Source: JBCDBH01 sp039184055 (GTDB lineage: Bacteria > Acidobacteriota > Thermoanaerobaculia > Multivoradales > J023). From it: a DNA stretch of 16,753 nt. The DNA lies in contig JBCDBH010000097.1 in the NCBI GenBank assembly GCA_039184055.1, forward strand, positions 1-16,753, written 5' to 3'. A program made the translations under genes and the position numbers. This document shows, one piece after another, positions 1 through 7,803 of the stretch. The notes beneath the pieces are model-generated. The model was not told the DNA's origin and made no database searches. It saw only the letters and a list, made by a program, of their open reading frames with translations. Position 1 is the first letter of the stretch; each line of letters begins with the position of its first letter.

Positions 1-2522
1 ACGGCGTCGAGCGCGGCGTCGCTGCCGAAGACGGGTGCTTCGAGCTCGAGGCTGACCGGCATCTGCTGCGGCCCGGCTTGGATCTGGCCGGTGACCTCAC
101 GGCCGCCGTAGGTCAGCTCGACGGTCGCCTGACCCTGTTTCACCAGGCGTTCGAGCGGTCGGAGGGATTCGCCGTCGACCACGAAGTTGTCGGTGGCGGT
201 GCCCATGGGCGAAGTGGCGCTGGCGTCGAGATGCAGTACCGATTCACCGTCTTTGTCGGCCGCCTTGTAGACACGCGTGCTTTCGACGGCGATCTGCTGA
301 CCCTGGACCGACAGGTTCGAGGTGTAGTAGTGGGTGCCGAGCGCGACGTTGGCGACGTCCACCGCCGGTAGCGGTGTCTTCTTGGCGAGATCGAGGCCGG
401 TGGCGATCTTCGGCGCTTCGACGCTCGCCGGGTCGACGGTGATGTCGGCCAGCTTGGCGGCCACGTCTTCTTCCATCGACTCCTGGTGACGGCCACCGAT
501 GTGATGGTCGAGGAATTGCTCGATACGGGCGTACATCGCCAGACGGTTCTCGCGGCCGCGGAAACCATGGCCCTCGTCGGGCGCGAGGATGTACTCCACC
601 GGCAGACCTTTGTCTCGCATGGCGATGACGATCTGGTCGGCTTCGGCCTTTTTCACGCGCGGATCGTTGGCGCCCTGGATGACCAGCAGCGGATCTTCGA
701 TCTTGTCGACGTGGGTGAGGGGCGAGCGGTCGATCATCATCGCGCGATCTTCCTCGACCTCGGGATCACCCATGCGCAGCGCGAACATCTTGACGATCGG
801 GCCCCAGTAGGCGGGCAGCGAGTTGTAGAGCGTGATCAGGTTCGACGGACCCACGATGTCGACGCCACAGGCATAGAGCTCAGGGGTGAACGTCAGACCG
901 GCGAGCGTCGCGTAGCCACCGTAGGAGCCGCCCATGATGCACACCCGGTCGGGATCGGCGATGCCTTTGTCCACCAGGTATTTCACGCCGTCACTGATGT
1001 CGTGCTGCATGGCCCGGCCCCATTCTTTGTTGCCGGCGTTGAGGAACGCCTTGCCGAAACCGGAGGAGGAGCGGAAGTTGGGCATCAGCACGGCATAGCC
1101 GCGGTTGGCGAGGAATTGTGCGTTGGAGTTGTAGCCCCAGGTGTCGCGCGCCCAGGGGCCGCCGTGCGGGACCACCACCAAACCGAGATTCTCGGCCTTT
1201 ACGCCCTTGGGCGTCACGAGGTAGGCCGGAATGGTGAGGCCGTCACGCGCTTCGTAGCGGATCGCTTGCATCGGCGCCAGGTTCTCGGAGGGCAGCTCGG
1301 GGCGGCTCTCGTAGAGCTTTTCCACTGTGCCTTCCTGCCAGTCGTAGACGTAGACCGTTCCGGGATCGACGTCGCTCGACACCACGACTTTCACCAGACG
1401 GTCGTCGTTGGTCTGCGGCGAGAAGCTGATCTCGCCGTCCGGCAATTCCTTTTCCAGGAAAGCAAGGGCGTCCTTGAGCTCCTGGGTCTTGGGATAGGTG
1501 CGGGTACGGTCGCCGACGTAGACCGTCGCGATCAGCTCTTCGGTCTTGTCGGAGAAGATGGTGCCACCCAGGTCGACTTCCCCCTCGGGGTCCGACTCGA
1601 GCAGCTCCGTCTCACCGGTCTCGGCGTCCATCAGGTAGAGCTGGGACAGGTCGACGTCTTCGCCCTTGTTGCTGATCATGTAGACGCGCTTGCCGTCTTT
1701 GTGGAAGCGAACCGGCCCGCAGGACTCTTGCCAGTTGCACGAGTAGACGACGTCGCCGAGTTTGCCGTCTTCGACCTTGAGCGTCTCGGTGCCGCCGTCG
1801 GACGTCTGACGAACCGCCATGCGGACGTTGCCGTCGAGATCGGTGAGCCAGCCGGCGACGTTGGAGTCGTTCTCGATCAGCAGCTCGCGCTCACCGGTGG
1901 CCAGGTCGAGGCGGTAGACGTCGTGGAGCGCCGGGTCGCGATCGTTGAGACCGACGAGAATCTGTCCAGGCGTCGCTTCGGGCACGGCGTAGATGATGGC
2001 GCGAACGCCCTCGATGGGGGTGAGGTTGCGTGCTGGCGGCACGCCGGTGGCTTCCTCGGGCTCAGCCGACGGGTCGACGGCGTAGACGTGGAAGTTCTCG
2101 TTGCCGCCCTTGTCCTGCACGTAGAGCAGGAACTTGGAGTCTTCGCTCCAAAAGTAGCCGGGCAGGGGGCGTTTGTCGGCGGTCAGCGGACGGGCGGCGT
2201 CCCAGTCTTCGTCGAGGCCCTTGATCCACACGTTCGGAACGCCCTCGTAGGGCTTGTTGAACGTCAGGTACTTGCCGTCGGGCGAGATCTGAGAGCCGGT
2301 GATCTCGGGATCGCCGAAGAACACCTGGCGATCGAGCAGCGGCGGCAGCTGGTCGAGATACGAGAGCGTCGCGACCTCAGTATCGGAGTCGGCGTCGGCC
2401 GGGTTCGCGTCGGCGAGCAGAAACGAGGGTAATACGAGGCAACCGAGAAGGGCGGTTATGGCGAGCCGCACGGCGCCGGCTTGGCGTACGCGTTGCTCGG
2501 AGGAACGGATGGTGTGTTGCAT
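1..2522 (-). CDS. Secreted S9 family prolyl oligopeptidase-like serine peptidase, C-terminus cut by window edge
   Basis: At least 840 residues read on the minus strand, with no stop before the window edge. The ATG at 2522 has an SD-like GGGAG 8 nt upstream. An N-terminal signal peptide is visible: a basic start, a hydrophobic stretch at about 19-36, and an A-D-A cleavage site near residue 39, so the protein is probably exported. Residues about 60-420 look like the beta-propeller, with repeated Asp/Gly-rich strands. Residues about 430-670 are the alpha/beta-hydrolase domain. The triad is readable: Ser533 in GGSYGGYA, Asp620 in QGANDPR and His652 in DEGHGF, with normal S9 spacing. After about residue 675 there is an extra beta-rich segment of more than 160 residues, which ordinary S9 enzymes lack. 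The family degrades peptides, often with proline or alanine at P1; the substrate here is unknown. It is separated from the neighbouring genes by a hairpin and is probably its own transcription unit. Confidence 0.93.
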   Translation of the reverse strand, partial: MQHTIRSSEQRVRQAGAVRLAITALLGCLVLPSFLLADANPADADSDTEVATLSYLDQLPPLLDRQVFFGDPEITGSQISPDGKYLTFNKPYEGVPNVWIKGLDEDWDAARPLTADKRPLPGYFWSEDSKFLLYVQDKGGNENFHVYAVDPSAEPEEATGVPPARNLTPIEGVRAIIYAVPEATPGQILVGLNDRDPALHDVYRLDLATGERELLIENDSNVAGWLTDLDGNVRMAVRQTSDGGTETLKVEDGKLGDVVYSCNWQESCGPVRFHKDGKRVYMISNKGEDVDLSQLYLMDAETGETELLESDPEGEVDLGGTIFSDKTEELIATVYVGDRTRTYPKTQELKDALAFLEKELPDGEISFSPQTNDDRLVKVVVSSDVDPGTVYVYDWQEGTVEKLYESRPELPSENLAPMQAIRYEARDGLTIPAYLVTPKGVKAENLGLVVVPHGGPWARDTWGYNSNAQFLANRGYAVLMPNFRSSSGFGKAFLNAGNKEWGRAMQHDISDGVKYLVDKGIADPDRVCIMGGSYGGYATLAGLTFTPELYACGVDIVGPSNLITLYNSLPAYWGPIVKMFALRMGDPEVEEDRAMMIDRSPLTHVDKIEDPLLVIQGANDPRVKKAEADQIVIAMRDKGLPVEYILAPDEGHGFRGRENRLAMYARIEQFLDHHIGGRHQESMEEDVAAKLADITVDPASVEAPKIATGLDLAKKTPLPAVDVANVALGTHYYTSNLSVQGQQIAVESTRVYKAADKDGESVLHLDASATSPMGTATDNFVVDGESLRPLERLVKQGQATVELTYGGREVTGQIQAGPQQMPVSLELEAPVFGSDAALDA

Positions 2523-2530
2523 CCAGGAAT

Positions 2531-2586
2531 CTCCCTGTATGTCATAGGGGGGAACGATCGAGCTCGGGTGATGGCTCGAGATGATA
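2531..2586 (-). promoter_or_regulatory. 5' leader and possible promoter of the S9 peptidase gene
   Basis: On the minus strand, TATCAT (plus-strand 2581-2586) matches five of six bases of a -10 box, but no convincing -35 box is present at the right distance. Between it and the start codon lie a 6-bp inverted repeat (TCGAGC at 2558-2563, GCTCGA at 2574-2579) and the ribosome binding site at 2531-2535. This is a weak promoter call, supported mainly by position. Confidence 0.25.
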
Positions 2587-2601
2587 GCTCTAGTCTACGC
2601 A

Positions 2602-2631
2602 GCGCGGCGGGTCGGTATTCACCCGCCGCGC
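2602..2631 (-). terminator. GC-rich hairpin, probable terminator of the hypF-nicO-SPFH run
   Basis: An 11-bp perfect inverted repeat (GCGCGGCGGGT at 2602-2612, ACCCGCCGCGC at 2621-2631) with an 8-nt loop. It lies 80 bp downstream of the last SPFH gene and just upstream of the S9 peptidase leader. No T-tract follows on either strand, so it is a stable hairpin acting as a terminator or RNA 3' end rather than a textbook intrinsic terminator. Confidence 0.55.
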
Positions 2632-2711
2632 GCATTTCTGCCGGCGGCCTATCCGGCCTTTGCCGAGACCGCCAGACGAACCATTCTACTGGTTGATCAC
2701 GTGCCGAGCCG

Positions 2712-3635
2712 TCAGGAGTCTCCGCGCCAGGAGTCGCCAGGGCTGAAGGGGGGCGGCGTCGGGGTTTGTTTCTGGTCGCCGAGCTGGATCAAGACGTTCG
2801 CGCCTTTGGGCAGCACGTCGACCGGAGCGCCGGAGTCGAGCAGGTTTTGGGTCTCCATGACCTCGATGGTGGCGTCGAGGATCTCCGAATCTTCCCGGCC
2901 GATCTCGTTGAGCGTTTCGCCGACCACCGCCGGTCTCGCGGCGGACGCTTCGGCGAGACGCTGGGACACCTTTTTCGCCGTTTCCGACTGGATCAGGCCG
3001 ACGCGGTTTTCGCCGTCCTGCTTCATGGCGCTCGTCACCTGAACCAGTCGCTTGACGACTTTCTCGGTGATGTTCTCGACCATTGAGCGGTCCGTGAAGG
3101 CGACCTTGCGGATGTAGACCGAGCCCAATCGGTAGCCCCATTTCTCGGAGAGCGGCGACACCGCGGCGCGCACGGTGCGGGAGAGGTTGTGACGATTCTC
3201 GAGCATCTCTTCCATCTCGAGATTCGAGAGCGTCGAGATCGTCGAGCTGGCGACGTTGGCCTGGAGCGAGCCTTCCGGATTGGCGTTGACGAAGAGGTAG
3301 GACACCGGGTCGCTGACGGTCATTTCGTACCAGATGCCGACGCCCATGGGCGTGCCTTCTTCCGAGTTCACCATCTGGCTGCGCAGGTAGTGCTGGCGCA
3401 GGGCCGTCGACACCGCCTTGCGTTTGCCGAAGAAGGGGAGAAGCAGCGCCTTCGGACCGAAACGCGCGATGGGGAAGTGGAGGCCCGGCTCGTCGAGCAC
3501 GCCGACGACCTTGCCGAAGAGTGTGAACACGTGGGCTTCGCACTCGGCGACTACGGCGTAGAGCCCGAACACGCGAGCACAGGTGAGCAGGATCGGGATG
3601 AAGAGGAGGCGGAAAATGACTGCAAATACGCTCAT
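2712..3635 (-). CDS. SPFH/band-7 membrane protein (second of a pair)
   Basis: A 307-residue protein with one N-terminal hydrophobic segment (about residues 3-29), followed by an SPFH/band-7 (stomatin/prohibitin-like) domain to about residue 210. Next comes a charged helical region (about 210-275) and a proline-rich tail. SPFH proteins form membrane-anchored rings or microdomain scaffolds and often regulate proteases or protect membrane complexes. The ATG at 3635 has a near-perfect SD (AAGGAGG, 5 nt spacing) that overlaps the TAA stop of the upstream SPFH gene, so the two should be translationally coupled and made in set proportion. No NfeD partner gene is adjacent. The SPFH assignment rests on the overall pattern (N-terminal TM, conserved beta strands, helical tail). 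The specific role is unknown, and a link to the hydrogenase is only positional. Confidence 0.8.
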   Translation of the reverse strand: MSVFAVIFRLLFIPILLTCARVFGLYAVVAECEAHVFTLFGKVVGVLDEPGLHFPIARFGPKALLLPFFGKRKAVSTALRQHYLRSQMVNSEEGTPMGVGIWYEMTVSDPVSYLFVNANPEGSLQANVASSTISTLSNLEMEEMLENRHNLSRTVRAAVSPLSEKWGYRLGSVYIRKVAFTDRSMVENITEKVVKRLVQVTSAMKQDGENRVGLIQSETAKKVSQRLAEASAARPAVVGETLNEIGREDSEILDATIEVMETQNLLDSGAPVDVLPKGANVLIQLGDQKQTPTPPPFSPGDSWRGDS

Positions 3636-3640
3636 CGCGA

Positions 3641-3648
3641 CCTCCTTA
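3641..3648 (-). promoter_or_regulatory. Strong ribosome binding site overlapping the upstream stop codon
   Basis: Read on the minus strand, TAAGGAGG contains both the TAA stop of the upstream SPFH gene (3648-3646) and the complete Shine-Dalgarno of the downstream one, 5 nt before its ATG. This layout indicates translational coupling by terminating ribosomes. Confidence 0.75.
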
Positions 3649-4623
3649 TTCCGACGTCACCACGACACGCCCGGCCCGGTTGAGCAGGGGTGCGCGCATA
3701 TTGCGGAGATAGGTGCGAAGGGCCTTGGTGCCGCCTTCGCCCTTGATCTGCGTGAGGATCGCCGCCAGCTCACGGAGCGGCGCGACCTCGGCTTCGGCGT
3801 TGTTCTGGGCGATCTCGACGGCACGTTCGCTCATCGTGATCTGCTGCTCGGCCTCGGCGCGGGCCGTCGAGATGTCGGCGGCGACCTGGTTGCGCGTCGA
3901 GTTGATCGCGGAGAGCGCGTGGTCGACCTCGGAGGGCGGGTCGATCTCGGTGATCAGCGCCGCGTCGAGCTCGATGCCGTAGCGACCGGCGGTGGAGCGG
4001 CATTGTTGCTCCATATACTCGTTGAGCAGCGGCAGGTTCTTGCGCAGGTCGTTGATCGAGACGCCTTCGGAAAGCTCGACCGTGCTGCTCGAACCCTCCT
4101 CGTCTCCCGTTCCCGCGACCAGGCTGGCGCCCTTGGGATCGACGAAATTGGCGATGCGCTCGCGCAGCACCGAGATGAAATACCCCATCACATGCTCGAG
4201 GGGGCTACGCACTCCGAAAAGGTAGGCGTAGAGATTGTTCTCGTGAACCCGATAGCGAATCTGCCCGTTGACGCCGGTGGTGAGATTGTCCTTGGTCACC
4301 GACTCGATCGTCGACTGGGTCTTGGTGGGATCCCAGACCAAGTCCACGGCCTGAGTCGCCACCGAAACTTTGTGCACCTTCTGCCAAGGCATCTTGAGGT
4401 ATGGACCCCCGGGTGGGATCACCTTCAAGTTGGGGTAGGCGTAGCGCTGGCGCTCGTCTTCCGAGAGAGAAGGGTCAGCGACCGGCTCCCCCGGCAGACG
4501 CTGAGCACGACCAAAAGAGGTGATCACCGCCCGCTGGTCCGGACGCACGGTGAAAAAGCCCTTCAAACCCACGCGCACCAGCACGTAGATAAAGAGGCCC
4601 AAGGCAAAGGCGATAGAAGTCAT
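3646..4623 (-). CDS. SPFH/band-7 membrane protein (first of a pair)
   Basis: A 325-residue protein with an N-terminal membrane segment (about residues 3-20), then FTVRPDQRAVITSFGR, a typical opening of an SPFH/band-7 domain (about 24-240). A long Ala/Glu-rich helix follows (about 238-295), as in prohibitin/HflK-type proteins, where it drives ring assembly. A Gly/Ser/Glu-rich insert at about 160-187 interrupts the SPFH region. The ATG at 4623 is preceded by AGGAG with 6 nt spacing. The downstream SPFH gene starts 10 bp after this stop. The two differ in sequence and are presumably hetero-oligomer partners, as HflK and HflC are, although no FtsH gene is in view. It lies 87 bp after the nickel permease gene on the same strand, so co-transcription is possible. 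Confidence 0.8.
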   Translation of the reverse strand: MTSIAFALGLFIYVLVRVGLKGFFTVRPDQRAVITSFGRAQRLPGEPVADPSLSEDERQRYAYPNLKVIPPGGPYLKMPWQKVHKVSVATQAVDLVWDPTKTQSTIESVTKDNLTTGVNGQIRYRVHENNLYAYLFGVRSPLEHVMGYFISVLRERIANFVDPKGASLVAGTGDEEGSSSTVELSEGVSINDLRKNLPLLNEYMEQQCRSTAGRYGIELDAALITEIDPPSEVDHALSAINSTRNQVAADISTARAEAEQQITMSERAVEIAQNNAEAEVAPLRELAAILTQIKGEGGTKALRTYLRNMRAPLLNRAGRVVVTSE

Positions 4624-4710
4624 AGGTATCTCCTGGGTTTGTATGAGCTTATCGCGATCTGTCGACCGCAGGAGAGTTTGGCTATGCGGCTTTGAGCTTT
4701 GAGAGCTTGG

Positions 4711-5328
4711 TCAGAGCAACCCGGTCAGCTCGAGACCGAGCCAGCAACCGGCCCCGATGCTCAACATGGCGGCGGCGATGCGTACGACGCTGGTGTATTG
4801 GCGTTGGGTGGCGATGCCGGCAAGGCCACAGGTGATGGCGGTGACGAGCATCATGCCACCCACTGAACCGACGCCGAAGGTCAGGAGGTAGGCGAGTTGT
4901 TCCGCGCCGTTGGCGGCGGTGGCGGCGAGCAGGACGACGAGGGTGCCGCTTCCGGCGAAGCCATGGATGACGCCGAAGCCAAAGGAGTGATGTGTGGTGT
5001 GGTTCTTTTGTGGCTCGGCGACGGCCGGGTCTTTGGGCCGAAGGGTGATGATGCCGAGCAGGATGAGAAAGCCGGCGACGCCGAACTCGGCGATGTGGTG
5101 GAAGGCGTCGGGGAGGTGGATGTCGAGTGCGACGAGCAGCAGGAGGACGATGCCGAAGCTGAGGGTGTGGCCGACACCCCAGGCGGTGCCGAGCCAAAGG
5201 GCTCCACGGAGTCCACTCGGTCGGGTCGCCAGGTTGGATACGGCGGCGAGATGGTCGGGCTCGAAGGCGTGGCGAAAGCCGACGACGAAGCCGCCGCCGA
5301 TCAGGCTGGAAAGATGTACGGGATCCAT
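4711..5328 (-). CDS. NicO/UreH-type nickel (or cobalt) permease
   Basis: A 205-residue, very hydrophobic protein with about six predicted membrane segments. The first segment carries RHAFEPDH (His20, Asp25, His26), the HX4DH metal-selectivity signature of nickel/cobalt permeases. A second His motif, GVGHTLSF (His54), is a further family hallmark. A His-containing loop (His110, His113, His114) and HGFAGSG (His122) add likely metal ligands. The length and the early position of the signature fit the UreH/NicO branch rather than the longer NiCoT (HoxN) branch. Its ATG overlaps the hypF stop codon by one base (TAATG), so it is translationally coupled to hypF. The context strongly suggests Ni2+ uptake for the hydrogenase. 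Cobalt or export activity cannot be excluded from sequence alone. Confidence 0.85.
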   Translation of the reverse strand: MDPVHLSSLIGGGFVVGFRHAFEPDHLAAVSNLATRPSGLRGALWLGTAWGVGHTLSFGIVLLLLVALDIHLPDAFHHIAEFGVAGFLILLGIITLRPKDPAVAEPQKNHTTHHSFGFGVIHGFAGSGTLVVLLAATAANGAEQLAYLLTFGVGSVGGMMLVTAITCGLAGIATQRQYTSVVRIAAAMLSIGAGCWLGLELTGLL

Positions 5329-7709
5329 TACGGTGTCCAGGCGGCTATGGCGAGTTGACCGAGTGCGAGCCCACCGTCGTTCGGGGGTACGAGACGGTGG
5401 ACGAGCACGTCGAAGCCCGCGGTTGTGAGTCCTTGGTGGGTGAGCTCGAGCAGGAGACGGTTTTGAAAGACACCGCCGGAGAGACCGACGGGGACGACAC
5501 CGAGACGAGGCTGGAGCCGAGTGGCGACGGTCACGATGGCGTCGGCGACCGCTTGGTGAAAGGCTGCCGCGATCGACGCGGGCTCGATACCGTGGTGGAT
5601 CTCGTCGACGATCGCGGCGAGCACGGGCGTCGGGTCGATCACGATGGGAGCGCCGTCGTCGATGGCGAAGGCATAGCGCCGGGAGGTGAAGGTCGCTCCA
5701 CTCCAGGCCAGGGTTTCGAGCTCGATAGCGGCTTGGCCTTCGTAGGTGGCTTGTTGGCGGACACCGAGCAGACCCGCGACGGCGTCGAACAAGCGTCCCA
5801 TGCTGCTTGAGCGCATGGTGCCGAGGCCTCGGTCGAGCTGGCGCCGGAGCGCCGTCCGATGATTTTCGGGGCAGGCTTTGACACAGGGTAGACGGGGATC
5901 CCAGTCGAGCCCGGCGGCATGCAGGTGGGACAAAGCGAGCCGGCCCGGATGACGGATCGCCTGCTCACCGGTCTGCAACATCACCGGACGCAGGTGGGCC
6001 AGACGATCGAAGCGATGACCGTTGGCGAGCAGGACCTCGCCTCCCCAAATCGTGTCGTCGGTGCCGTAGCCGGTGCCGTCGAAGACAAACCCCAGAACCG
6101 GCTGGTTGCCGTCGAGGTTGTGCTCGGTCATCAACGCCGCAAGGTGTGCATGGTGGTGTTGCACTCGCAACAGCGGCAGATCGTGCTTCGTGGCGTGACG
6201 TTCGGCCCATGAAGTGGCGAGGTAGCCGGGGTGGAGATCGCAGACGAGACGTTCGGGCCGAATACGAAACAGCTTGGAGAAGTGACGGTACGTGGTGTCG
6301 AAGACTTCGAGGGTCTCGAGTTGCTCGAGGTCACCGATGTGCTGGCTCAGGAAGGCCTGATGCCCGTCGGCGAGACAGAAGACGTTTTTCTGCTCGCCAC
6401 CGACGGCGAGGGTCGGCGACGTCGTGTAGCCGAGCTCGATCGGCGACGGTGCGTAGCCACGTGAGCGCCGGAGGAGTAGGAGCTCGTCTTGCACGACCCG
6501 GACCACGGAGTCGTCACAGTGCACCTGGATGGCCCGGTCGTGACACAGGAAGGCGTCGGCGATCTCGCCCAGGTTGGCGATCGCGTGATGGTTGCTGATG
6601 GCGATGGGCTCGCTGGAGCGGTTGCCCGAGGTCATGACCAACGGGCGGTCGTCGAGCAAAAGCTCGTGCAGCGGGGTGTACGGCAGCATGATGCCGAGGC
6701 TCGACTGCCCCGGGGCGACGCTCGGTGCGAGATCGGTGTCCGGATGTTTGTCGAGCAGTACGATCGGTCGTTCTCGGCTTTCCAACCAGCGTCGTTCAGT
6801 CATCGAGAGGCGACCGTAACGCATGGCCATGTCGACGTCTTTGGCCATCAGAGCGAGCGGTTTGTGGGGACGTCGTTTGCGCTCACGCAGAGACGCCACG
6901 GCGGTTTCGTTGGTGGCGTCACAGGCGAGATGGAAGCCACCGATCCCTTTGATGGCGACGATCCAGCCCGCGGCGAGCGCTTGTTTGGTGCGTTCGAGCG
7001 CATCGGTGGCGAAACGAGGCGGGTCGGTGGTGGTGTGGCTGTGCCACTCCACCGTCGGGCCACATTCCGGACACGCGTTGGGCTGGGCGTGAAAACGACG
7101 GCTCGTAGGGTCGGTGTACTCGTCGGCGCAAAGCTGACACATCTCGAACGCGGCCATGGTGGTCATGGGGCGGTCGTACGGTGTGTCGCGAATCAGCGTG
7201 AAGCGAGGGCCACAGTCGGTACAGTTGATGAAAGGGTAGCGGTAGCGATGATCGGACGGATCCTCCAGTTCCCGTCGACAAGTGGCGCATAGAGAGATGT
7301 CCGGTGACACGAGGCTCGTCGCGTCGGCGGTCACCTTGCTAAAGACGATCTCGAAGGTCTGGTCGTGTTTTCGACCGAGCTCATGGACCTCGATCGTGTC
7401 GATCCGTGCCAGCGGTGGAGCCTCGGTGCCGAGCGCATCACGAAACGCGTGCAGCCGATCCCGCTCACCTTCGATCTCGATCGATACGCCGCCCCCGGTG
7501 TTGCACACCGAGCCGCTCAGCCCGAGTCGCGTGGCGAGACCGTAGACGAAGGGGCGAAAGCCGACACCTTGGACAATGCCGGTGATTTCGACGAGACGAC
7601 GCCCGTGGTCATGGCGACCCTCGGTCGAGGTGCCGACCGTGTCGTTGTTCGTCACCGATTCGCTGCTGATCATCCAACGCCAGCGTATGGGGCGGGTCGA
7701 GTCGGGCAA
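5328..7709 (-). CDS. hypF: Carbamoyltransferase HypF, [NiFe] hydrogenase maturation
   Basis: HypF uses carbamoyl phosphate and ATP to load a carbamoyl group onto HypE, the precursor of the CN ligands of the hydrogenase iron. All domains are visible in the 793-residue reading. The acylphosphatase domain is at about 38-125, with GIVQGVGFRPF near 44-54. Two zinc fingers follow (Cys141/144/163/166 and Cys191/194/213/216). The YrdC/Sua5-like domain is at about 230-420, and the Kae1/TobZ-like domain at about 430-790, with metal motif HHHAH at 518-522. Length is normal and no key residue is missing. The longest reading starts at a TTG (7709) with no clear SD. An in-frame ATG at 7673 (residue 13) or a GTG at residue 19 may be the true start, since homologues usually begin only a few residues before the acylphosphatase domain. 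It overlaps the nickel permease gene by one base. Confidence 0.95.
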   Translation of the reverse strand: MPDSTRPIRWRWMISSESVTNNDTVGTSTEGRHDHGRRLVEITGIVQGVGFRPFVYGLATRLGLSGSVCNTGGGVSIEIEGERDRLHAFRDALGTEAPPLARIDTIEVHELGRKHDQTFEIVFSKVTADATSLVSPDISLCATCRRELEDPSDHRYRYPFINCTDCGPRFTLIRDTPYDRPMTTMAAFEMCQLCADEYTDPTSRRFHAQPNACPECGPTVEWHSHTTTDPPRFATDALERTKQALAAGWIVAIKGIGGFHLACDATNETAVASLRERKRRPHKPLALMAKDVDMAMRYGRLSMTERRWLESRERPIVLLDKHPDTDLAPSVAPGQSSLGIMLPYTPLHELLLDDRPLVMTSGNRSSEPIAISNHHAIANLGEIADAFLCHDRAIQVHCDDSVVRVVQDELLLLRRSRGYAPSPIELGYTTSPTLAVGGEQKNVFCLADGHQAFLSQHIGDLEQLETLEVFDTTYRHFSKLFRIRPERLVCDLHPGYLATSWAERHATKHDLPLLRVQHHHAHLAALMTEHNLDGNQPVLGFVFDGTGYGTDDTIWGGEVLLANGHRFDRLAHLRPVMLQTGEQAIRHPGRLALSHLHAAGLDWDPRLPCVKACPENHRTALRRQLDRGLGTMRSSSMGRLFDAVAGLLGVRQQATYEGQAAIELETLAWSGATFTSRRYAFAIDDGAPIVIDPTPVLAAIVDEIHHGIEPASIAAAFHQAVADAIVTVATRLQPRLGVVPVGLSGGVFQNRLLLELTHQGLTTAGFDVLVHRLVPPNDGGLALGQLAIAAWTP

Positions 7710-7803
7710 ATAGCAAATTCATGCCATGGTTCATCCACGGGTGCTCTCTACACAATAAGCAGAACTTGGAAGCCTATACCCGTAGCTCACACGGAGGTCG
7801 ATC
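7710..7803. promoter_or_regulatory. Divergent intergenic region between hypF and the hypAB operon
   Basis: These 94 bp must hold the promoters for both the leftward hypF-nicO genes and the rightward DUF1641-hypA-hypB-kinase-regulator operon. On the plus strand a TATACC (7775-7780) could serve as a -10 box, but no good -35 box sits upstream. A GG-N10-GC sigma-54 pattern was looked for and not found. A clear ribosome binding site, GGAGG at 7793-7797, lies 6 nt before the ATG at 7804. The promoter assignment itself is by position. Confidence 0.5.

Noticed and set aside
486..2432. A 648-codon open frame on the plus strand, antisense to the S9 peptidase
   Set aside because: High-GC mirror frame of a gene with clear S9 motifs. 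Its product is compositionally odd (Val/Asp/Arg/Gly rich), with no recognisable domain or ribosome binding site.
2602..2631. The hairpin as part of a repeat family or mobile element end
   Set aside because: A single copy in this window, with no flanking direct repeats or transposase. Position after an operon fits a terminator better.
3583..4695. A 370-codon plus-strand frame across the SPFH genes
   Set aside because: It runs antisense to two SPFH genes with strong ribosome binding sites and shows no domain of its own.
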